Assembly (NCBI GenBank): GCA_030653385.1
Contig: JAURZM010000057.1
Coordinates: 1 to 64,000, forward strand
Length of the DNA: 64,000 nt
Origin: Rubrivivax sp.
GTDB lineage: Bacteria > Pseudomonadota > Gammaproteobacteria > Burkholderiales > Burkholderiaceae_C
Reading direction: 5' to 3'
The notes beneath the pieces are model-generated. The model made no database searches, was not told where the DNA came from, and saw only the letters and a list, made by a program, of their open reading frames with translations. Numbering within the stretch: the first letter of the stretch is position 1; each line of letters starts with the position of its first letter. Below, piece by piece: positions 25,115-33,590 of this stretch. The translations under genes were made by a program, and so were the position numbers.

Positions 25115-25515
25115 CAGTGTCTCCATCCTCGCAGGCCGCGGTGGGTTTCGAAAGCCGCGAAGTCGCGGTCGCGGTGCAGCAGCGCGTAGTCGTTCTCTAT
25201 GCAGAAGGTGGCCACCAGCACGTCAATGGCGCTGCGCACCGTGATGCCCTGAGCGCGCAAGCTGCGGTAGTGCTGCGCGGCCGCCAGCGCGATTTCGGCG
25301 CTGGCGGTGGGCTCGACGTGCAGCGACTCCAGCAGCCGGCGCGCCTGGCGGTGGCTGTGCTCGTGCCGAAAGCCACGCAGCACTTCGAAAAGCACCAGGT
25401 CAGGCACGACAACACGTATCTCGCCGTGGTTCAACATCTGGTCGAGCAGGTCGACGGCCGGGTGATCGACATCGTTGAAGAAGTCGATCCAGACGCTGGA
25501 GTCAACGACCAGCAC
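25114..25515 (-). CDS. vapC: VapC-type PIN-domain toxin
   Basis: 133 residues. PIN ribonuclease fold with the four expected acidic positions: Asp5 in VVDSSVWIDFF, Glu in LVLFEVLRG, Asp in SAIDVLVATF and Asp in LLHRDRDFAAF. VapC toxins cut tRNA or rRNA and are held inactive by VapB. The gene overlaps the antitoxin by 14 bp. Finding it inside the leucine operon, between the carboxyltransferase and the GNAT-DinB gene, suggests insertion of a mobile module or use as a stabiliser. Confidence 0.92.
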   Translation of the reverse strand: MLVVDSSVWIDFFNDVDHPAVDLLDQMLNHGEIRVVVPDLVLFEVLRGFRHEHSHRQARRLLESLHVEPTASAEIALAAAQHYRSLRAQGITVRSAIDVLVATFCIENDYALLHRDRDFAAFETHRGLRGWRH

Positions 25516-25807
25516 GGCTCTTGCCTCTTGTGGCTTTGGCTGACTTGGACAACTTGGGCGACGCCTCTTGTGCTGTCAAAGCCGATCGTGCGACTGGATC
25601 GCTCTCGCCGGCATCTGGAAGGGTCCAATCCACGCTGTCGTCGCCTTCCCACTTGAGCTTTCCACGCCACTTCAGGATCTCGCGGTAAGCCGCCTGCCGC
25701 GCCAGAAGCTTGAGGCCCGCCTCGACCGCGTCCTTCTTGGTCTTGTACGGGCCCGCGGACATGGCCTGGGCCATCAAGTTGTCATCGATGTCGATGTTGG
25801 TGCGCAT
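25502..25807 (-). CDS. vapB: VapB-type antitoxin
   Basis: 101 residues. The N-terminal MRTNIDIDDNLMAQAM is a ribbon-helix-helix DNA-binding segment typical of VapB; the middle (RQAAYREILKWRGKLKWEGD) should wrap the toxin. The C-terminal tail after about residue 78 is unusual, rich in Lys, Ser and Arg (SPKLSKSAKATRGKSRAGR), and makes it longer than common VapB proteins of 70-85 residues. The start at 25807 lies just inside a palindrome that probably serves as its own operator. Confidence 0.85.
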   Translation of the reverse strand: MRTNIDIDDNLMAQAMSAGPYKTKKDAVEAGLKLLARQAAYREILKWRGKLKWEGDDSVDWTLPDAGESDPVARSALTAQEASPKLSKSAKATRGKSRAGR

Positions 25808-25839
25808 GATGTGTGTGAAATTCAGAATGTGCACACATC
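25808..25839. promoter_or_regulatory. Likely VapB autoregulatory operator
   Basis: A perfect 8-bp inverted repeat, GATGTGTG at 25808-25815 and CACACATC at 25832-25839, with a 16-bp spacer, directly upstream of the vapB start. Ribbon-helix-helix antitoxins commonly bind such repeats at their own promoter. A TACGAT-like -10 box overlaps the outer arm on the minus strand. The promoter call is tentative; the repeat itself is certain. Confidence 0.55.
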
Positions 25840-25844
25840 GTACA

Positions 25845-27455
25845 CTACATGCGAAAGATGCCAAAGCGCGGGCTGTCGGGGATGGGCGCGTTCAGGCTGG
25901 CGCTCAGGCCCAGGGCCAAGACACGGCGCGTGTCCACGGGGTCGATGACCCCGTCGTCCCACAGGCGTGCGCTGGCGTAGTACGGGTGCGCCTGGTGTTC
26001 GAACTGCTTCAGGATGGGCGCCTTGAAGGCCGCCTCTTCTTCGGCCGACCACTGCCCGCCTTTGGCCTCGATGCCGTCGCGCCGCACGGTGGCCAGCACG
26101 CCGGCGGCCTGTTCGCCGCCCATCACGCTGATGCGTGCGTTGGGCCACATCCACAAAAAGCGCGGGCTGTAGGCGCGACCGCACATGCCGTAGTTGCCGG
26201 CGCCGAAGCTGCCGCCGATGATGACCGTGAACTTGGGCACCGTGGCCGTGGCCACCGCCGTCACCATCTTGGCGCCGTGTTTGGCGATGCCTTCGTTTTC
26301 GACCTTGCGGCCGACCATGAAGCCGGTGATGTTCTGCAGAAAAACCAGCGGCACCTTGCGTTGGCAGCACAGCTCGATGAAGTGCGCGCCCTTCTGCGCA
26401 CTTTCGCCAAACAGGATGCCGTTGTTGGCGATGATGCCCACCGGCAAACCTTCGATGTGCGCAAAGCCGGTCACCAGCGTGGCGCCGTAACGCGCTTTGA
26501 ATTCATCGAACTCGCTGCCGTCGACGATGCGGGCGATGATCTCGCGCACGTCAAAGGGTTTGCGCGAATCGTTCGGAATCACACCGTGCAGTTCGGCCGC
26601 GTCGAACAGCGGCGCACGCGGCGGCACACGCTTCAACTGGTCGGGCTTGACCCAGTTCAGGTTGGCCACACTGGCGCGGGCGATGGCCAGCGCGTGCAGG
26701 TCGTTGTCGGCCAGGTGGTCGGCCACACCCGACAGGCGCGTGTGCACGTCGCCACCGCCCAGGTCTTCGGCGCTCACCACCTCGCCGGTGGCGGCCTTCA
26801 CCAGCGGCGGGCCGCCCAGGAAGATGGTGCCCTGGTTCTTGACGATGATGGCCTCGTCGCTCATGGCCGGCACATAGGCACCACCGGCCGTGCAACTGCC
26901 CATGACCACGGCGATCTGCGGAATGCCCACCGCCGACATCTGCGCCTGGTTGTAGAAGATGCGGCCGAAGTGGTCGCGGTCGGGGAAGACCTCGTCCTGG
27001 TTCGGCAGGTTGGCGCCACCGCTGTCCACGAGATACACGCAGGGCAGCCGGTTCTGCTGCGCCACTTCCTGCGCGCGCAGGTGTTTTTTCACCGTGGCGG
27101 GGTAGTAGGTGCCACCCTTCACGGTGGCGTCGTTGCACACGATCAGGCATTCGACACCACTCACGCGCCCGATGCCGGTGATCAGGCCGGCGCCGGGTGC
27201 GGCGTTGTCGTACAAGTCCAGCGCGGCCAGCGGCGCCAGTTCCAGGAACGGTGTGTCGGGGTCGAGCAGCATCTCCACGCGTTCGCGCGGCAGCAGCTTG
27301 CCGCGGGCCGTGTGTTTGGCCCGCGCCGCTTCGCCACCACCCAGCGCAATCTGCGCCAGCTTGGCATTCAGGTCGTCCACCAGCGTCTGCATCAGCCGGG
27401 CACTGGCCTTGAAGGTGTCGCTGCGCGGGTTGAGCTTGGACTTGAGCGCGGGCAT
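25845..27455 (-). CDS. liuB: Methylcrotonyl-CoA carboxylase carboxyltransferase subunit
   Basis: 536 residues, the partner of the biotin subunit at 20531. Two crotonase-like halves are present, with [21 protein letters not shown] and [16 protein letters not shown] in the first and [22 protein letters not shown] in the second. The residues before position 20 fit MccB/LiuB. It transfers CO2 from biotin to methylcrotonyl-CoA. The start at 27455 has AGGAG; an upstream ATG at 27482 is less likely. A LiuR-type operator lies 51 bp upstream, so this gene heads the operon. Confidence 0.95.
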   Translation of the reverse strand: MPALKSKLNPRSDTFKASARLMQTLVDDLNAKLAQIALGGGEAARAKHTARGKLLPRERVEMLLDPDTPFLELAPLAALDLYDNAAPGAGLITGIGRVSGVECLIVCNDATVKGGTYYPATVKKHLRAQEVAQQNRLPCVYLVDSGGANLPNQDEVFPDRDHFGRIFYNQAQMSAVGIPQIAVVMGSCTAGGAYVPAMSDEAIIVKNQGTIFLGGPPLVKAATGEVVSAEDLGGGDVHTRLSGVADHLADNDLHALAIARASVANLNWVKPDQLKRVPPRAPLFDAAELHGVIPNDSRKPFDVREIIARIVDGSEFDEFKARYGATLVTGFAHIEGLPVGIIANNGILFGESAQKGAHFIELCCQRKVPLVFLQNITGFMVGRKVENEGIAKHGAKMVTAVATATVPKFTVIIGGSFGAGNYGMCGRAYSPRFLWMWPNARISVMGGEQAAGVLATVRRDGIEAKGGQWSAEEEAAFKAPILKQFEHQAHPYYASARLWDDGVIDPVDTRRVLALGLSASLNAPIPDSPRFGIFRM

Positions 27456-27505
27456 GAAGTCTCCTGGGTGCGCGGCTTGCAAGCGTGATGGCGCCTGCTG
27501 CGCGG

Positions 27506-27527
27506 TTGACGTTTACGTTAACGTCAA
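27506..27527. promoter_or_regulatory. LiuR-type operator before the carboxylase operon
   Basis: A near-perfect palindrome: arms TTGACGTT (27506-27513) and AACGTCAA (27520-27527) around TACGTT. A closely related sequence lies before the MerR gene at 54109-54124. MerR regulators of the LiuR type control leucine and branched-chain acid catabolism from such ACGT-rich palindromes. Its place 51 bp before liuB fits an operator within the promoter. Confidence 0.75.
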
Positions 27528-27529
27528 TT

Positions 27530-28105
27530 CTAGTTGTGGGGTGTGCGGGGCCCGAAGACCGCGACCTCGTCCCAGCCCAGGGCAGCCATCTCTGCGGTGC
27601 GCAGGTGAGGCTCGCTGGGCATCAGGAACTCGTCCAGCTGCGGCGGGGAAACCGCGGTGCCGGACAACATGGCGTGCACCTGCCCGCGGTGGTGGGTCTG
27701 GTGCATGAACAGGTGCTGCAGCATGTGCGCGGCAGCGTCGATCTGGACGCGGCCCTGAGCGCGAGGCATGTGCACGGCGCGGGCCAGCGCAGCGCTGTCG
27801 GCAGCGGCCAGCCAAGTGATCAGGCGCTGATCGTTCAGGCGCTGGCGCTCGGCCAGTTCGGGCATGTCCTGGGCGTCGACAAAACGCGCCCAGGCCTCGG
27901 TCAGGCCCTCGTCACCGTGCAGCGCACCGACGTAGTACTGATCGACACCCAGGATGTGGTTCAGCGTGGCCATCAACGTGGGGAAAAAGCCGGTGCGGGG
28001 CGCATGCAGTTCGGTGAAGGACAGCGGTGCCATGGCCGCATGCAGGCGCAGGTTGGCCAGGCGGTTGGCATGGGCCTGGATGCGCAGCAGGTGCAGGGCT
28101 TCCAT
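27530..28105 (-). CDS. DinB-family protein
   Basis: 191 residues, four-helix DinB/YfiT-like fold. The metal-ligand segments are LMATLNHILGVDQYYVGAL near residue 45-62 and HMLQHLFMHQTHHRGQVHAML near 130. This is a second DinB domain within 5 kb, the other being the GNAT fusion at 24077. Family members are metal-dependent thiol transferases or stress-induced proteins; the substrate is unknown. It ends only 2 bp from the LiuR-type operator and starts 3 bp after the rhodanese stop, so it shares a transcript with the rhodanese gene. Confidence 0.85.
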   Translation of the reverse strand: MEALHLLRIQAHANRLANLRLHAAMAPLSFTELHAPRTGFFPTLMATLNHILGVDQYYVGALHGDEGLTEAWARFVDAQDMPELAERQRLNDQRLITWLAAADSAALARAVHMPRAQGRVQIDAAAHMLQHLFMHQTHHRGQVHAMLSGTAVSPPQLDEFLMPSEPHLRTAEMAALGWDEVAVFGPRTPHN

Positions 28106-28108
28106 GCT

Positions 28109-28501
28109 TCAGGCCTTCTTCACGGGTGGCACCACCGGTGCGCCGGCTTCGCGCCAGGCCTTGAAACCGCCTTCGATGTGGCACACAGGGTCCAGGCCCA
28201 TGTCCTGCAGCGTCTTGGTGGCCAGCGCCGACCGCCAGCCGGCGGCGCAGAACAGCACCAGCTGCCGGCCCGGCACGAACACCGGCTTGAAGTAGATGCT
28301 CTCGGGGTCGACCCAGAACTCCAGCATGCCGCGGGGTGCATGGAAGGCACCCGGCACGGCGCCTTCGCGTTCCAGTTCGCGCACGTCGCGCAGGTCGACG
28401 AACAAGGGGCCTTCCTGGCCGTGCAGCGCACGCGCTTCTTCCACGCTCAGGGTGCGCACTTGCGCCAGGGCTTCGTCAACCAGTTGTTGGGCGGTTTTCA
28501 T
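28109..28501 (-). CDS. Rhodanese-like sulfurtransferase
   Basis: 130 residues, one rhodanese domain with FVDLRDVRELEREGAVPGAFHAPRG and the active-site loop FCAAGWRSA, whose Cys would carry the persulfide. The closing IEGGFKAWREAGAPV is typical. Cytosolic; no signal peptide. It pairs with the DinB-family gene 3 bp downstream; both families deal with small thiols, so a common role in sulfur or thiol handling is possible (inference). Confidence 0.88.
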   Translation of the reverse strand: MKTAQQLVDEALAQVRTLSVEEARALHGQEGPLFVDLRDVRELEREGAVPGAFHAPRGMLEFWVDPESIYFKPVFVPGRQLVLFCAAGWRSALATKTLQDMGLDPVCHIEGGFKAWREAGAPVVPPVKKA

Positions 28502-28588
28502 CTTCGGGGGCTTGCAGGGCGACGACAGTCAGCCCGCCATCTTGTGGTGTGCCGACCCGCTTGTCTGTTGTCGTTTGTGCCGAGCCAC

Positions 28589-28609
28589 CTGGCGGCGGCA
28601 GGCCGCCAG
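28589..28609 (-). terminator. Hairpin directly after the AraC-family gene
   Basis: An 8-bp perfect stem (CTGGCGGC / GCCGCCAG) with a 5-nt loop abuts the stop codon of the AraC-family gene. A T-rich stretch follows only weakly. It probably ends that transcript before the rhodanese gene, whose start is 88 bp further. Confidence 0.5.
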
Positions 28610-29563
28610 TCACGCCGTAGCGAAGGACTGGCGGTACTGCCCCGGCGGCAGGCCCACGCGGGCGGTGAAGCTGCGCGTGAAGTGGGCCTGGTCGGCGTAA
28701 CCACACAGGAAGCCCACCTCGGCCAGCGACGGTGACGTCCGCACCAGCCAACGTGCGGCGACACGGCAGCGGGTCTGCGCCACCAGCTCACTGTGGCTCA
28801 GGCCGCCGTCAGCCAAGCCCCGCTGGTAACTGCGGGTCGCCAGGCCCAGGCGGTGGGCCAGCCGCGGCAGCGGCCAAGGGTCGCTGAGGTCGGCGCTCAC
28901 CAGCGCCGCCGCGCGGCGCGCCAGGGGCGGCCAGTCGACGGGGGCGGCATCGGGTTCCGATGACGGCCGCGCCGGCCGGTCAGTGGCGGGGATCAAGCAC
29001 TGCCACTGCAGGCGCCAGCGCGCGGTGTTGCCCAAGGCCACGGCCTGGTGCAGTGGCGCTGAATCGACCGTCGGCCAGACCGCCGCACCGGCCACGCTGG
29101 CCCGCACACCGTGCGCAACGATGGCCTGCAGCAGCGCCGCCAGCACACCCACCACCACCAGGTCTTCGGCGGCCTGCGGCACCTGCCCGGCCCGCACCGA
29201 GCGGTGCAGCAGCACCGCTTCGTGGGCATCGCAGCTCAACACGTCCACGCGGTGTCGCGAATGGATGTAGCGCTCCAGCCGGCACCAACGGCGCAGCAAG
29301 TCGGGCACGTCGCGGGCACCGGCCAGCGCGCGGTGTGTGGGATCCTCGTGGTGAACCCGCAGGCCTCGCGCCAGCAGCGGCAGGCAGGACAGACCCCTTT
29401 GCTGAACGGCCGCGGCGATCAGGGCCCGTTTATCGTCCAGGTGCACGTGGGCTTGACGCGTCTCGCGCACCCGCGCTGTCCCGCGCAGCGGCACCTGCAG
29501 ACCCAGTTCGTGCATGCCTTGGCTCAGCAGGCGCAACATCGTGGCGCTGGCGAAGTCGGTCAT
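28610..29563 (-). CDS. AraC-family transcriptional regulator (OruR/ArgR-like N-domain)
   Basis: 317 residues. The C-terminal AraC/XylS DNA-binding domain (about 225-317) has two helix-turn-helix parts: PLPRLAHRLGLATRSYQRGL and SLAEVGFLCGYADQAHFTRSF. The N-terminal part resembles the arabinose-binding-like domain of OruR-type regulators. The start at 29563 begins MTDFASATMLRLL. It lies 22 bp after the IorB-type gene on the same strand and may control that molybdenum hydroxylase, though its inducer is unknown. Confidence 0.88.
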   Translation of the reverse strand: MTDFASATMLRLLSQGMHELGLQVPLRGTARVRETRQAHVHLDDKRALIAAAVQQRGLSCLPLLARGLRVHHEDPTHRALAGARDVPDLLRRWCRLERYIHSRHRVDVLSCDAHEAVLLHRSVRAGQVPQAAEDLVVVGVLAALLQAIVAHGVRASVAGAAVWPTVDSAPLHQAVALGNTARWRLQWQCLIPATDRPARPSSEPDAAPVDWPPLARRAAALVSADLSDPWPLPRLAHRLGLATRSYQRGLADGGLSHSELVAQTRCRVAARWLVRTSPSLAEVGFLCGYADQAHFTRSFTARVGLPPGQYRQSFATA

Positions 29564-29585
29564 GGAAGCGCGGCCTGCCGGTGCT

Positions 29586-31709
29586 TCAGCCGCCGGGCGC
29601 CTGCAGCGCGCGCAGCACCTCGGCCGGTCGCACAGGGAAGCGACTCCACCGGATGCCCAAGGCTTGGCGCAGGGCATTGGCGATGGCACCGGCCGCGGCC
29701 ACGATGGCCGTTTCGCCGGCACCGCCGGACGCGTGTTCGCTTTCCACCAGCAGCACCTCCAGGTCAGGGATGTCGGCCATGCGCGGCACCGGTGCGTCGG
29801 CAAAACCGGTGGCGGCCACGCGTGAGCTTGCCACGTCGAGGCGGTCGCTGAACACCATGCCCAGGCCCCACACCAGATTGCCTTCACACTGCGCGCGCAC
29901 CTGGTCGGGGTTGATCACCCGGCCGCAGTCATGTGCACACCACAGGCGGCGCACACGCACCAGGCCTGTTGTCGTGTCGACTTCCACGTCGGCCACCACG
30001 GCCGCGTAGCTGCTGCCTTTGTAGACGCCCCCAGCCACACCGCGACCACGCTTCAGACCCGAGCCTGCGGCCAGCGCGGCGCCGGCCCAGCCCGCGGCCT
30101 GGCCCACGCTGCGCAGCACACCAGCCAGTCGAGGGTCTTGCGCATGGTCGATCCGGAACTGCAGCGGATCGGCCGACGCCACACGCGCGCATTCGTCGAT
30201 GGCACTTTCGATGGCCAGTCCGTTGGGCCCGGCGCCCAGGCCACGCCAGGGCCCGGTGAAAACCGGCAGCCGCTGCAGGTCGAAACCCGCGCGCCGCCGC
30301 AACGCGCGGTAGGGCAGCTTTGCACCGCGCGCCACGCCGTCGTCACCGATCAGCAGCGCCACCTGCTGCAACCAGGGCGGCGCGGCCGCGTTGGTCAGCA
30401 GGATGTGGCTGCTGACCTGCGCATGCCACCAGTCCACCAGCCGGCCATCGCGCACCCGCGCACGCAGGCGGTGGCTGCTGGGCGGGCGGTGAAAGCCCTG
30501 ACGCAGTTCCTGTTCGCGGTTCCACTGCACCTTCACCGGCACACCGGCTGCGCGGGCCAGCACGGCGGCTTCGAGTTCCACCGTGCAGATCGTCTTGCCG
30601 CCGAAAGCGCCACCCACACGCTGCGGTCGAACGTCGATGCTGTCCAGCGGCAGACGCAGTTGCCGGGCCAGCACATCGGCCACGTAAAACGCGTCCTGCG
30701 TGCCGGCCCAGACCTGCAACTGTCCGCTGCCGTCGAACGCAGCCACGGCCACCCGCGGTTCAATGGCGCCGTGTGCGGCCAGCGGGATGTCGATGCGCAG
30801 GTCCACGTCCCAGGGCACGGAGCCGTCGACACGGTCGTCGGCCCCTTCGTCCTTGACCTTGTGGCGCGGGAAGCGACCACCGGCCAGGCGTGTGTCGATG
30901 TCGACGGCAGCATCGATGTCGGCTTGTTCGAAGCTGCCTTCGACCCGCCACTGCGGCACCAGCGCCGCTTCGATGCGGTCCAGCGCCGCCGGCGTGCGTG
31001 CCACCAGGCCCAGACCCTGGCTCCGGCCCAGCGCCAGGGCCTCGTCTTGCACCAGCGCCACGAAGCCGGGCACACGCCGCGCGGCGGCTTCGTCGGCCTG
31101 CATCAGCGAGCTGGGCAGTTCGGGCGACACCGGCGCACGCAGCACCCGGCCGAAACACAGCCCGGGCAAGCGCACGTCACTGGCAAACAAGGCTTGGCCG
31201 GTGACCAGCTTCAGGCCTTGTTCCAACGCCACCACGCGGCCCACGAAAGGACCGCCGCCGGCAAAGGCGCGCAGGCTGGCCGGTGGCCACTCCTTTGCCG
31301 CCAGCGTGCCGCGATGGCCGGCCGCGACGCCTTCGCGCAGCGTGGCACACGCTTGAGCCAGCAGCAGCGCAAAGTCCTTGACCGAGTCGCTGCCCACGGT
31401 GGCGCGCACACGGCCGATGTCCCGTGTGCCGGGCACCTGGGCGTCCAATTCGCTCCAGGCAATGCCCAGCTCCTGGCAAGCGATTTGTTTCAGGGCCGTC
31501 AGCACGTTCTGGCCCATCTCGATGCGGGGAATGAACAGCGTGTAGCGACCCGCTTCGTGCCGCACCCAGGCCAGGGCATCGGCCGCGCCCGGCTTGGGAC
31601 GCTTCGGAATCACCGGCAGGGCGCAGCCCACGCCGAAGGTGACGGACAAACCGGCGGCGGTGGTGGCCAGCGCAGCCAGCACGCCGCGTCGTTTCAGATC
31701 CACCTTCAT
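29586..31709 (-). CDS. Molybdopterin-binding hydroxylase large subunit (IorB type)
   Basis: 707 residues of the xanthine dehydrogenase/aldehyde oxidase family, closest in layout to isoquinoline 1-oxidoreductase beta subunit (IorB). A twin-arginine-like start (MKVDLKRRGVLAALATTAAG) suggests Tat export. The molybdopterin-binding segments RVGGAFGGKT and GPWRGLGAGPNGLAIES and the C-terminal GGAGETAIVAAAGAIANAL with the catalytic Glu are visible. With the [2Fe-2S] subunit it would hydroxylate an N-heterocycle or aldehyde using water; there is no FAD subunit, so electrons likely go to a cytochrome. The start overlaps the small subunit stop (ATGA). Confidence 0.88.
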   Translation of the reverse strand: MKVDLKRRGVLAALATTAAGLSVTFGVGCALPVIPKRPKPGAADALAWVRHEAGRYTLFIPRIEMGQNVLTALKQIACQELGIAWSELDAQVPGTRDIGRVRATVGSDSVKDFALLLAQACATLREGVAAGHRGTLAAKEWPPASLRAFAGGGPFVGRVVALEQGLKLVTGQALFASDVRLPGLCFGRVLRAPVSPELPSSLMQADEAAARRVPGFVALVQDEALALGRSQGLGLVARTPAALDRIEAALVPQWRVEGSFEQADIDAAVDIDTRLAGGRFPRHKVKDEGADDRVDGSVPWDVDLRIDIPLAAHGAIEPRVAVAAFDGSGQLQVWAGTQDAFYVADVLARQLRLPLDSIDVRPQRVGGAFGGKTICTVELEAAVLARAAGVPVKVQWNREQELRQGFHRPPSSHRLRARVRDGRLVDWWHAQVSSHILLTNAAAPPWLQQVALLIGDDGVARGAKLPYRALRRRAGFDLQRLPVFTGPWRGLGAGPNGLAIESAIDECARVASADPLQFRIDHAQDPRLAGVLRSVGQAAGWAGAALAAGSGLKRGRGVAGGVYKGSSYAAVVADVEVDTTTGLVRVRRLWCAHDCGRVINPDQVRAQCEGNLVWGLGMVFSDRLDVASSRVAATGFADAPVPRMADIPDLEVLLVESEHASGGAGETAIVAAAGAIANALRQALGIRWSRFPVRPAEVLRALQAPGG

Positions 31710-32179
31710 GCGCTGCCCTGCGTGGCCGCGCGCTGCACCGCGCGGCGCACCCGCTGTTGCGTGCCGCAGCGGCACAGGTGGCCGGCCAGGGCTGCGTCCA
31801 CCTGCTCGGGCGTGGGCCGGGGCAGGCGGCGCAGCAGGGCCACCGTGCCCATGATCTGGCCGTTTTGGCAGTAGCCGCATTGCGCCACGTGTTCGTCCAG
31901 CCAGGCCTGCTGCACGGGGTGCAGGCCGCGGCCCGAAACCGCTGTGCCGGCCAGACCCTCGATGGTCTCGATGCGCCGGCCCACGGCCGCTTGAACGGGC
32001 CACTGACAGCTGCGCACGGCCTGGCCGTCCACCAGCACCGTGCAGGCGCCGCACAGGCCGGTGCCACACCCGAACTTGGCGCCGACCAGGCCCAGCGCTT
32101 CGCGCAAGACCAGCAACAGGCTGTCGGACTGCCATTCGGGTGGCACGGTGGCCGGCTGGCCGTTGATGTTCAGTTGCAT
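31706..32179 (-). CDS. [2Fe-2S] subunit of molybdenum hydroxylase (IorA type)
   Basis: 157 residues. The plant-ferredoxin cluster site GCGTGLCGACTVLVDG and the second four-Cys cluster site QCGYCQNGQIMG ... HLCRCGTQQRVR are complete. It passes electrons from the molybdenum subunit encoded next, with which it overlaps by 4 bp. No signal sequence of its own; it would be exported, if at all, together with the large subunit. Confidence 0.92.
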   Translation of the reverse strand: MQLNINGQPATVPPEWQSDSLLLVLREALGLVGAKFGCGTGLCGACTVLVDGQAVRSCQWPVQAAVGRRIETIEGLAGTAVSGRGLHPVQQAWLDEHVAQCGYCQNGQIMGTVALLRRLPRPTPEQVDAALAGHLCRCGTQQRVRRAVQRAATQGSA

Positions 32180-32270
32180 GGTGCGGCTCCAGGGTGAGGA
32201 GCCGCCAGTGTCGGCAGGCGGGCCGTGGGTGTATTGAACGGATGCGCCAGACCGGACAGCAGCCGCGCGC

Positions 32271-33590
32271 TCAGCCCAGGTCCGCGCCGTCGGCCCGCAG
32301 GCGCCGCTGCAATTCCTGCACGGTGAAGCCTCCCTTCACGCGCAGCGCCGCGGCCGTGCCGGCCGCCTGGCCCATCACAAAACACGCGCCGCTGGCACGC
32401 GCCGCGCTCTGGCCCAAATGCTCCATGCCGGCACAGCGGCCGGCGACCAGCAGGTTGGCCACCCGCTGTGGCACCAGCATGCGCCAGGGCAGCTGGTTGT
32501 GGCTGTTGTCCGGGTCCACCGGGAAGGCCCACTCCACACCACCAGCGACATGTTTTTCCACCGGCCAGGCGTTCAGGCCGATGCTGTCGTCGAAACGCGC
32601 GCCCTGCAGCACCTCGGCCCCGGTCAGCATGTGCTGGCAGTGCACACGCCGCGTTTCGCGCACGCCCACCTGGGCCGCAATCTCGCTGATGTCGGCGTGC
32701 TCGAAGCCCGGCACCTCGGCGCGCAGGAAACGCATGTACTCGACGATCTGGCGCCGGCCTTCGATCTCGGCCGCACTCAGCTGCACCGCGTCGGTGGCGT
32801 CCACCGCGCGGCCTTCGGCATTGCGCAGCTGTGTCACGTTGGCGCGCCATTCGCTCGGGTTGCGCTGCGGGCGAAGAATGGCGCCGCGGCGCGGGAAGTC
32901 GTAGCGGTCGGCTGCCGCCGTCATCAACGCGTCGATGGCCTTGAAGTCACCCACGGCCGCTTGTGCACGTGGCGCGTCGACGCCGCTGATGCGGAACATC
33001 GTGCTGGGGTAGAGCATGTCGCCGTGGCCGTCACCCAGTGTGCAGGGCACACCGGCGAAATGGGCGATGTCGGCGTCGCCCGAGCCGTCGATGACCTGCC
33101 GCGCAGACACCGCGCGCCGCCCCGACTTGGTTTCGATCAGCACCGCGGTGATGCGGTCGCCGTCCATCACCACGCCAGCAGCCCAGGCGTGGAACAGCAG
33201 CTGCACGCCGGCGCCCAGCAGCAGCCCGTCGGCTGCGCACTTGTAGGCCGCCACGTCGTAGCTGCGCACGCGGATGCGGCCCTGCAGCCCGTCCTGCGGT
33301 GCGTTCAGGCCACCCAAGGTGTCGATGCGCGCCAGCAACTCGTCGGCCACGCCATGCACCAGCTGCTGCATGACACCACCCCGCTTGCCGTAAAGCCCGG
33401 CGAAGTTGGTCACACCACCGGCCGTGCCCATGCCGCCCAGGAAGCCGTAACGTTCCACCAGCAGCGTGCGGGCGCCATGCCGCGCGGCACTGACGGCCGC
33501 CGCCAGGCCCGCCGGCCCGCCACCCACCACGAGCACGTCGAAGTCGCCGAAAACCGGCGTCTGGCGCGCGGGCTCGGCGACAGTTTCCAT
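32271..33590 (-). CDS. FAD-dependent oxidoreductase
   Basis: 439 residues of the FAD-dependent oxidoreductase family (FAD_oxidored). The dinucleotide fold VLVVGGGPAGLAAAVSAARHG lies near residue 18-38, followed by LLVERYGFLGGMGTAGGV; a second FAD contact is QVIDGSGDADIAHFAG and the C-terminal part has NLLVAGRCAGMEHLGQSAAR. The substrate is unknown; relatives often occur next to Bug binding proteins, as here. The ATG at 33590 overlaps the TctC stop (TGATG), fixing the start. Confidence 0.85.
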   Translation of the reverse strand: METVAEPARQTPVFGDFDVLVVGGGPAGLAAAVSAARHGARTLLVERYGFLGGMGTAGGVTNFAGLYGKRGGVMQQLVHGVADELLARIDTLGGLNAPQDGLQGRIRVRSYDVAAYKCAADGLLLGAGVQLLFHAWAAGVVMDGDRITAVLIETKSGRRAVSARQVIDGSGDADIAHFAGVPCTLGDGHGDMLYPSTMFRISGVDAPRAQAAVGDFKAIDALMTAAADRYDFPRRGAILRPQRNPSEWRANVTQLRNAEGRAVDATDAVQLSAAEIEGRRQIVEYMRFLRAEVPGFEHADISEIAAQVGVRETRRVHCQHMLTGAEVLQGARFDDSIGLNAWPVEKHVAGGVEWAFPVDPDNSHNQLPWRMLVPQRVANLLVAGRCAGMEHLGQSAARASGACFVMGQAAGTAAALRVKGGFTVQELQRRLRADGADLG

